Assembly (NCBI GenBank): GCA_937916565.1
Contig: CALFSR010000116.1
Span: 1 to 11,884 of the forward strand
Length of the DNA stretch: 11,884 bases
Source: an uncultured Bacillota bacterium
GTDB taxonomy: Bacteria > Bacillota > Limnochordia > Limnochordales > ZCTH02-B6
Reading direction: 5' to 3'
Shown: positions 6,961 through 11,884 of the stretch, piece after piece
How the letters are laid out: every line of letters begins with the position of its first letter
How positions within the stretch are numbered: position 1 is the first letter of the stretch
Made by a program: the position numbers and the translations under genes
Notes under the pieces: model-generated
The model's input: the letters and a program-made list of their open reading frames with translations, nothing else
What the model was told of the DNA's origin: nothing
Databases searched by the model: none

Positions 6961-7206
6961 GTGCCAGTGAGCGAGGCCAACGGGATCCGGGAGCGGGTCG
7001 AGTCGGCGCTGGAGCGCATCCGGCCGGCGGTGCAAATGGACGGCGGCGACGTGCAGCTGGTGGATGTGACGGAGGACGGCGTGGTCACCGTGCAAATGAT
7101 GGGTGCGTGCGGAGGCTGCCCCATGTCCATGCTGACGCTCAAGGCTGGCATCGAGCGCATCATCAAGGCGCAGGTGCCTGAGGTGACTGAGATCGTCGCC
7201 GTGTAA
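6961..7206 (+). CDS. NifU C-terminal (Nfu-type) domain iron-sulfur protein
   Basis: This 81-residue protein consists only of a NifU C-terminal domain. It has an N-terminal helix (RERVESALERIRPAV), the MDGGDVQLVDV strand (26-36), and the cluster-binding motif GACGGCPMS with Cys50 and Cys53. Family members assemble or carry a [4Fe-4S] cluster, usually bridged between two monomers, and deliver it to apo-proteins. Either of two GTG codons could start it: 6961 (four bases after GGGGG) or 6967 (ten bases after), so the true N-terminus may be two residues shorter. It has its own near-consensus promoter and its own terminator, so it is probably a separate, well-expressed transcript. The nearby lipA product is a plausible Fe-S client, but only by proximity. 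Confidence 0.93.
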   Translation: MPVSEANGIRERVESALERIRPAVQMDGGDVQLVDVTEDGVVTVQMMGACGGCPMSMLTLKAGIERIIKAQVPEVTEIVAV

Positions 7207-7231
7207 CCGGCAGCGGGATCATCGCCTGCCC

Positions 7232-7260
7232 GACCGGTCCCCGCGGGGACCGGTCTTTTT
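7232..7260 (+). terminator. Rho-independent terminator after the NifU-domain gene
   Basis: A perfect 24-base palindrome (7232-7255, arms GACCGGTCCC and GGGACCGGTC around CGCG) is followed by five T residues (7256-7260) and GTT. It begins 25 bases after the stop codon. The minus-strand reading lacks a U tract, so it acts for the plus strand only. It separates the NifU unit from the M42 operon. Confidence 0.93.
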
Positions 7261-7427
7261 GTTGCCGCCGGTTGCCGGCACATCCTGCGGCCCGGCCGGC
7301 GCGATTGCCCTCATTGAACCTCCTGGCACGCATTCGACGAGGAAATCGCCGGGCCGCAATGAACTCCTTACCAGTTGCCGCCGGCGGAAAGCGCTGCCGC
7401 GCCGCGCCGGCAAGGGGAGATGTTCGC
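7261..7427. other. Leader region of the M42 peptidase operon
   Basis: These 167 bp lie between the terminator and the proposed TTG start of the first M42 gene. The upstream terminator implies a promoter should be here, but I see no good -35/-10 pair; TTGCCC and TTGAAC near 7305-7320 lack a fitting -10 box. The frame of the first M42 gene stays open through the region, so an N-terminal extension from ATG 7359 is formally possible. The sequence GTTGCCGCCGG occurs twice (7261-7271 and 7374-7384). Confidence 0.5.
7412..7419 (+). promoter_or_regulatory. Ribosome binding site deciding the start of the first M42 gene
   Basis: AAGGGGAG lies eight bases before the TTG at 7428. The in-frame ATG at 7359 has only a GAGGAAA about 15 bases upstream. 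The conserved M42 N-terminus begins about 14 residues after the TTG, which favours it. Confidence 0.6.
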
Positions 7428-8525
7428 TTGCTGCCGGTTTCATCGTCCCAGGCGCCCCCGGCGCACGACCTCGCGTCCCTGCTAAAAGAACTCTCTGGGC
7501 TGCCCGGCCCCTCGGGCGGGGAGCTGGCCGTCGGCCGGCGGGTAGCCGAACTTCTTGCGCCTTACAGCCATTCGGTCCGCCATGACGCCCTGGGCAACTG
7601 CATCGCATTCAAGGAGGGCCAAGGACAAGCCCCCCGGCCGCGCATCATGCTTGCGGCGCACATGGACGAGATAGGCCTCATCGTTACCCGCGTCGAAGAA
7701 GGCGGGTTCCTGCGGGTGGCCAACGTCGGCGGCGTTGACCCCCGCGCGCTGGTGGCGCAAGAGGTCATTGTCCATGCGGACGCCCCGCTGCCGGGCTACA
7801 TCGGCGTGAAACCGCCCCACCTCCTGACGCCGCAGGAGCGGGACAAGGCGATTCCGCTGGACGAGATGTTTATCGACGTAGGGATGCCGGAGGATGAAGT
7901 CCGCCGCCGCATACCGCCGGGAACGCTGGTCACCGTGCTGCGGGAGCCGATGCAGCTTCTGGGCGGCCGCATCGCGGGCAAGGCGCTCGACAACCGCGCA
8001 AGCATGGCGGCCTTGGTGGAGGCCATGCGCCTGTTGAGCGGGCTTCACCACGTCGCGGACGTGTACGCCGTCGCGACCGTCCAGGAGGAGGTCGGCCTGC
8101 GGGGGGCGATCACGAGCACGTACGGCATCTTGCCCGACATGGCCGTCGCTATCGACGTCGGCTTCGCGTCGCAGCCCGGGCTGCCGGAGGATCGGGTGTT
8201 TCCCATGGGCAAAGGGCCGTCCCTCGCGTTTGGCGCCAACATCCACCCGCGCCTTTTCTCCATGTTGCTCGATGCGGCGAAAGCCAACAACGTCCCGCAC
8301 CAGCTGGAACCGATGCCGGCGGCCTCGGGCACGGACGGGTGGGCCATGCAGGTCACCCAAAGCGGCGTCCCGACGGCGGTCATCTCCATCCCCTTGCGGT
8401 ACATGCACACGAGCGTCGAGGTGGTAGACGTGGAGGACGTCCGGCAAACGGCCCGCCTTTTGGCGCACTTGGTGGCGTCGTTGACCGCAGCCGACCGGGA
8501 AGGGTGGCGCTATGATCTTACGTGA
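7428..8525 (+). CDS. M42 family metallo-aminopeptidase, first paralogue
   Basis: M42 enzymes are cytoplasmic di-metal aminopeptidases, often built as large tetrahedral (TET) dodecamers that trim peptides. The 365-residue reading from TTG 7428 opens with LASLLKELSGLPGPSG. It contains the metal and catalytic residues expected of the family: His78 in AAHMDEIGL, Asp188 in GKALDNR, Glu220-Glu221 in VQEEVGLRG, Asp243 in AIDVGF and His327 in RYMHTSVE. It differs from the two following paralogues at the loop before the last ligand, SGTDGWAMQ here against GGTDAGAIH there, so its specificity may differ. An upstream in-frame reading from 7272 runs back to just after the terminator and is rejected. The 3' end overlaps the second M42 gene by 14 bases, showing operon organisation. 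Older databases label such proteins endoglucanase M or cellulase, which is misleading. Confidence 0.92.
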   Translation: MLPVSSSQAPPAHDLASLLKELSGLPGPSGGELAVGRRVAELLAPYSHSVRHDALGNCIAFKEGQGQAPRPRIMLAAHMDEIGLIVTRVEEGGFLRVANVGGVDPRALVAQEVIVHADAPLPGYIGVKPPHLLTPQERDKAIPLDEMFIDVGMPEDEVRRRIPPGTLVTVLREPMQLLGGRIAGKALDNRASMAALVEAMRLLSGLHHVADVYAVATVQEEVGLRGAITSTYGILPDMAVAIDVGFASQPGLPEDRVFPMGKGPSLAFGANIHPRLFSMLLDAAKANNVPHQLEPMPAASGTDGWAMQVTQSGVPTAVISIPLRYMHTSVEVVDVEDVRQTARLLAHLVASLTAADREGWRYDLT

Positions 8526-9549
8526 GTTGAGTGAGATACCGGGCGTTTCCGGGGACGAGCACCGGGTGCGGGAAGCGATCTGGCAAGCCGTGCGCGATCG
8601 CGTGGACGGTGGGCGCGTCGACCCGATGGGAAACCTCATCACCTGGAAAGGCGCTGACAAGCCGGGGCCCCGGGTCATGATCGCCGCCCACATGGACGAG
8701 GTCGGCTTGATGGTCACCCGCATCGACAAGGACGGCCTCCTGCACTTCCGCAAAGTCGGCGGCATTGACGATCGGGTGCTCGCGGCCAAAGCGGTGCGGG
8801 TCGGGCCCGACGGCGTGCCGGGCGTCATCGGCATGAAACCGGTTCACCTCCTTAAGCCCGCGGACACACGCAAACCCGTGCCCGAGCAGGAGCTCGTCAT
8901 TGACATCGGCGCTTCGTCCAAGGAAGAGGCTGAGCGCGTCGTGAAGCTTGGCGCCTACGCATCGTTTGCCACCGCTTACGGGGAGTTCGGCAACGGACTC
9001 GTCAAGGGCAAAGCCTTCGACGACCGGGCCGGCTGCGCGCTGCTGGTGGAACTCTTGGCGCTGGAGTTCCCGTTCCCCGTCTACGGGGTCTTCACGGTCC
9101 AGGAGGAGATCGGGCTGCGGGGTGCTCGGGTAGCCGCGTATGACGTCGCGCCCGACCTCGCCATCGTGCTCGAGGCCACAACGTGCGCCGACATCCCCGG
9201 CGCCGAACCCCACGGCCAGTCGACTTGGCTGGGCAAGGGGCCCGCCATCACGGTGATGGACGCTGCCACCATCCCGGCCCGGCCGCTGGTCCAAGGCCTC
9301 GTAGAGGCGGCGGAGAACCGTGGCATTCCTTGGCAGTGGCGGCGCACCGCGTTCGGCGGCACTGACGCCGGGGCGATCCACCTGACACGGGCCGGCGTGC
9401 CGGCAGCCGCCGTTTCGGTGCCGTGCCGTTACATCCACTCGCCGTGCGCGTTTATGAGCCTGTCGGATTTTGAGTACGCCCGTCAGCTCGTCGCGGGTTT
9501 CCTGGAGGATGTGCCTCGTGTCGCCGCCCAGCTGCCGGGCATTCCCTGA
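8512..9549 (+). CDS. M42 family metallo-aminopeptidase, second paralogue
   Basis: The 345-residue protein begins at ATG behind GGGAAGGGTGG and overlaps the first M42 gene by 14 bases, so translation is probably coupled. Key residues: His60 in AAHMDEVGL, Asp170 in GKAFDDR, the Glu198-Glu199 pair in VQEEIGLRG and His309 in RYIHSP. Where the other two copies have Asp as the next metal ligand (AIDVGF, AVDVTAAGD), this copy has Glu221 in LEATTCADIPG. I recall the LE-TT-AD form as a recognised M42 variant, so the enzyme should be active, perhaps with a different metal or substrate preference. The loop GGTDAGAIHLT (282-292) is shared with the third copy. The substrate is not predictable beyond short peptides. 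Confidence 0.93.
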   Translation: MILRELSEIPGVSGDEHRVREAIWQAVRDRVDGGRVDPMGNLITWKGADKPGPRVMIAAHMDEVGLMVTRIDKDGLLHFRKVGGIDDRVLAAKAVRVGPDGVPGVIGMKPVHLLKPADTRKPVPEQELVIDIGASSKEEAERVVKLGAYASFATAYGEFGNGLVKGKAFDDRAGCALLVELLALEFPFPVYGVFTVQEEIGLRGARVAAYDVAPDLAIVLEATTCADIPGAEPHGQSTWLGKGPAITVMDAATIPARPLVQGLVEAAENRGIPWQWRRTAFGGTDAGAIHLTRAGVPAAAVSVPCRYIHSPCAFMSLSDFEYARQLVAGFLEDVPRVAAQLPGIP

Positions 9550-9608
9550 CGCTCAGCCCATGCCCAAGCAGCTTGCGACCGCGAGCCGCTTGAGAGGAGG
9601 AACTCTTT

Positions 9609-10655
9609 GTGTCCGCCCGCTACGCCGATACCTCCCGGTTGGAACGGCTCATCCGTGAGCTCGCCCCCGCCTACGGCCCATCCGGCCACGAGGACGCCGT
9701 CCGTGACCTCATCGGAAGGCACGTGGCACCGCTTGCTGCCGAGACGGCCGTCGACCGGCTAGGAAACCTTATCTGCCTCGTCCGCGGGAGCGGCGGACCC
9801 GGCGCCAGGCGCGTCATGATCGCCGCCCACATGGACGAGATAGGGCTCATGGTCACCCACATCGACGACAATGGATTCCTGCGTTTTGCGCCGGTGGGCG
9901 GTCACGGGCCGGCCACGCTCCTGGGCCAACGGGTCGTCTTCGCGGACGGCACCGTGGGCGTCATCGGCGCCGAGAAGCTAGACGACATCAAAGACTTGAA
10001 GCTCGACCGGATGTTCATCGACACCGGTGCAGCTGATCGCGACGCGGCCGCGGCGCGCACGCCCGTCGGCTCCACGGCCGTGTTCCAGCGCAGCGTATCA
10101 GCCGCCGGGACCCGGCTCACGGGCAAAGCCCTCGATGACCGCACCGGCTGTGCCGTACTCGTGGAGCTCATGCACCAGTTGCACGACCACCCATCCCCCC
10201 ACGACGTGTACTGCGTCTTTTCGGTGCAGGAGGAGGTCGGCCTGAGGGGCGCCCGTACCGCAGCGTACGCGATCGCGCCCGACCTCGCCATCGCGGTGGA
10301 CGTCACCGCTGCGGGCGACACGCCCAAGGGTGAAAAGCTGAACATGGTTTTGGGCGGGGGCACCGCCATCAAGGTCAAGGACTCAAGCCTCATCGCACAC
10401 CCGGCTGTCCGCCGGGTGCTGGTCGACCGAGCGGCGCGGTGCGGGATCCCGTATCAGATGGAGGTGCTGCCCTACGGCGGCACGGACGCGGGAGCCATCC
10501 ACCTGACGCACAGCGGCGTGCCGTCCGGTGCGCTCTCCATTCCTACCCGGTACCTGCATTCTCCGGCGGAGATGGTAGACTTACGCGACGTAGCCGCCAC
10601 CGCCGACCTGCTCGTGGCCGTGCTGGCGGAACCGCTGCCGGAGGATTGGCTGTAG
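9609..10655 (+). CDS. M42 family metallo-aminopeptidase, third paralogue
   Basis: The 348-residue protein starts at GTG with AGGAGG eight bases upstream, 59 bp after the second copy. All expected residues are present: His74 in AAHMDEIGL, Asp176 in GKALDDR, Glu208-Glu209 in VQEEVGLRG, Asp231 in AVDVTAAGD and His317 in RYLHSP. Compared with the second copy it has a shorter loop after the GVIG segment (about 117-140), replacing the Pro-rich stretch with KLDDIKDLKLDR. This region forms part of the dimerisation or lid domain in M42 structures, so oligomer contacts may differ. Three adjacent diverged copies suggest either division of labour on different N-terminal residues or mixed oligomers. The acuC gene begins 22 bp downstream. 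Confidence 0.93.
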   Translation: MSARYADTSRLERLIRELAPAYGPSGHEDAVRDLIGRHVAPLAAETAVDRLGNLICLVRGSGGPGARRVMIAAHMDEIGLMVTHIDDNGFLRFAPVGGHGPATLLGQRVVFADGTVGVIGAEKLDDIKDLKLDRMFIDTGAADRDAAAARTPVGSTAVFQRSVSAAGTRLTGKALDDRTGCAVLVELMHQLHDHPSPHDVYCVFSVQEEVGLRGARTAAYAIAPDLAIAVDVTAAGDTPKGEKLNMVLGGGTAIKVKDSSLIAHPAVRRVLVDRAARCGIPYQMEVLPYGGTDAGAIHLTHSGVPSGALSIPTRYLHSPAEMVDLRDVAATADLLVAVLAEPLPEDWL

Positions 10656-10677
10656 GGCGCTTCCGGGAGGGAGTCCG

Positions 10678-11850
10678 GTGACCGAGCGGGTGGCGTTTCT
10701 GTGGCAGGATGAGCTAGTGGCGTACCGTTTCAATGACAAGCACCCGCTGAACCCGGTGCGCCTTGAGGCGACGCTCGACCTATTGCGGCAAACCGGCCTC
10801 CTGGCTCAGACGGACGTCGTTTCCTTCGGGCCCGCCACCATCGATGACATCGCCCTCGTGCACGACCACCGATACATCGATGCGGTGCGCCGCTTCGGCG
10901 GACCCGACCGGGGGCCCTTGACCGAGCGGGAGCGCCGGGAAGCACTTGCGTTTGGGCTGGGCACCGCCGATAATCCCATCTTCCCGGGCATGCACGACGC
11001 CGCGGCCCTCGTCGCCGGCGGCGCCCTGGCGGCCGCGGACTTGGTGATGTCGGGCGCCGTCCGCCACGCCGTACACTTGGGCGGCGGCCTACACCACGCC
11101 TTGACGGACCGGGCCGCGGGCTTTTGCGTCTATAATGACCCGGCGGTCGCCATCGAGCACATCCGCCGCACCACGGGGGCCCGGGTGGCCTACGTCGACA
11201 TCGACGCGCACCACGGCGACGGGGTGCAGTGGATTTTTTACGACGACCCGGACGTGCTGACGGTTTCCATCCACGAGTCCGGCCATCACCTCTTCCCCGG
11301 AACGGGTCACGACCACGAGCGGGGCCGGGGAAGCGCCTACGGCACGGCCGTCAACATTCCCTTGTGGCCCGGGACCGATGACGATTCCTGGCTCGAGTGC
11401 TTCCTCGCCGTCGTGCCCGCCGCCTTGCGGGCCTTCAGACCCGACGTGCTCGTAACGCAGCACGGCTGCGACGCCCACCGCTGGGATCCGCTCACGCACC
11501 TCTCGGTCTCCCTGCAGGCGCTCACCCGCGCCGCCCGAGTGCTGCACGAGCTCGCGCACGAGCTTTGCGGCGGCCGCTGGATCGTTCTGGGCGGCGGCGG
11601 CTATGAGCTGTTGCGGGTGGTGCCCCGGGCCTGGACGCAGCTGTGGGCCGAGGTATCAGAAAGACCCGTCCCGGAGGATCTGCCGGGCCCGTGGGTAGAA
11701 CGCTGGGCCAAGAGAAGCCGTTATGGACTGCCGACCAGCTTCGCGGACGACCCGGGGGCGTTTCCCAAAGGGCCCGAGCAGCTTGCCGCCGCGCGGGCCA
11801 ACGAGGCGCAGCTCGCCCGCCTGCGCCAGTCCCTGTCGCTCCCCGCGTAA
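10678..11850 (+). CDS. acuC: AcuC-type deacetylase, histone deacetylase superfamily
   Basis: The 390-residue protein has the arginase/deacetylase-fold zinc site: catalytic His139-His140 in GGGLHHA, zinc ligands Asp176 and His178 in DIDAHHGDG, Asp265 in QHGCDAH, and the transition-state Tyr309 in GGGGYE. The N-terminal FNDKHPLNPVRLEAT is typical of AcuC. In Bacillus, AcuC removes acetyl from acetyl-CoA synthetase lysine and sits in the acuABC operon. Here acuA and acuB are absent and the upstream neighbours are three peptidases, so the substrate may be another acyl-lysine protein, an acetylated peptide or a polyamine. GTG start, with GGGAGG seven bases upstream and only 22 bp after the third M42 stop, so probably the same transcript. 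The last 40 or so residues are an Ala/Arg-rich tail of the usual AcuC length. Confidence 0.92.
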   Translation: MTERVAFLWQDELVAYRFNDKHPLNPVRLEATLDLLRQTGLLAQTDVVSFGPATIDDIALVHDHRYIDAVRRFGGPDRGPLTERERREALAFGLGTADNPIFPGMHDAAALVAGGALAAADLVMSGAVRHAVHLGGGLHHALTDRAAGFCVYNDPAVAIEHIRRTTGARVAYVDIDAHHGDGVQWIFYDDPDVLTVSIHESGHHLFPGTGHDHERGRGSAYGTAVNIPLWPGTDDDSWLECFLAVVPAALRAFRPDVLVTQHGCDAHRWDPLTHLSVSLQALTRAARVLHELAHELCGGRWIVLGGGGYELLRVVPRAWTQLWAEVSERPVPEDLPGPWVERWAKRSRYGLPTSFADDPGAFPKGPEQLAAARANEAQLARLRQSLSLPA

Positions 11851-11884
11851 GGTAGCACCGTGGAAGGCTTGCCCGGGCGGGCGC

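Noticed and set aside
7261..7384. Repeat of GTTGCCGCCGG at 7261-7271 and 7374-7384 as an operator or attachment site
   Set aside because: Eleven bases of GC-rich sequence recurring once is expected by chance here; no inverted symmetry or mobile gene accompanies it.
7482..8834. Long minus-strand open frame (450 codons) opposite the first two M42 genes
   Set aside because: Antisense shadow; the plus strand carries complete M42 catalytic residues over the same bases.
11851..11884. GTG codon after acuC as the start of a further gene
   Set aside because: Only 34 bases remain and no Shine-Dalgarno site precedes the GTG, so nothing can be supported.

Overview
The window is GC-rich, densely coding bacterial chromosome with nine complete protein genes and one truncated gene. 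It suggests a high-GC, probably thermophilic Gram-positive of the Bacillota (Symbiobacterium, Thermaerobacter or Limnochordia type). The reasons are strong AGGAGG-type Shine-Dalgarno sites, frequent GTG and TTG starts, branched-chain dehydrogenase subunits that closely match what I recall of the Bacillus Bkd proteins, and ComB, AcuC and tandem M42 peptidases. The taxonomy is inference; no rRNA or other marker is present.

Layout. (1) Positions 1-741, plus strand: the 3' end of a magnesium-chelatase subunit D-like gene carrying a von Willebrand A (VWA) domain. (2) Positions 794-5909, minus strand: a tightly packed operon read bkdAA (E1 alpha), bkdAB (E1 beta), bkdB (E2), lipA, lipB. The first three encode the decarboxylase and acyltransferase parts of a branched-chain 2-oxo acid dehydrogenase. 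The last two make the lipoyl group that E2 needs, so the operon encodes an enzyme complex together with its cofactor maturation. The E3 subunit (dihydrolipoamide dehydrogenase) is not in the window. (3) Positions 6017-6784, minus strand: comB, a 2-phosphosulfolactate phosphatase homologue, 107 bp upstream of bkdAA; that spacer holds a strong GC hairpin. (4) Positions 6908-7260, plus strand: a one-gene unit for a small NifU-type Fe-S protein, with a near-consensus promoter and a perfect palindromic terminator. (5) Positions 7428-11850, plus strand: three consecutive, diverged M42 metallo-aminopeptidase genes followed by an acuC-type histone-deacetylase-family gene, probably one operon.

The lip products would activate the Bkd E2. 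LipA consumes Fe-S clusters and the NifU-type protein is a candidate Fe-S supplier, but it is transcribed separately and divergently. The M42/AcuC block looks like peptide breakdown with a linked deacylase; that link rests on gene order only.

I found no CRISPR array, tRNA, rRNA, insertion sequence or phage gene, and no clear case for an undescribed system. The points most worth following are the bkd-lip operon, the triple M42 array with differing metal-site residues, its linkage to acuC, and comB beside bkd. No gene-free stretch exceeds 300 bases; the largest are 7207-7427 and 6785-6960, described below.
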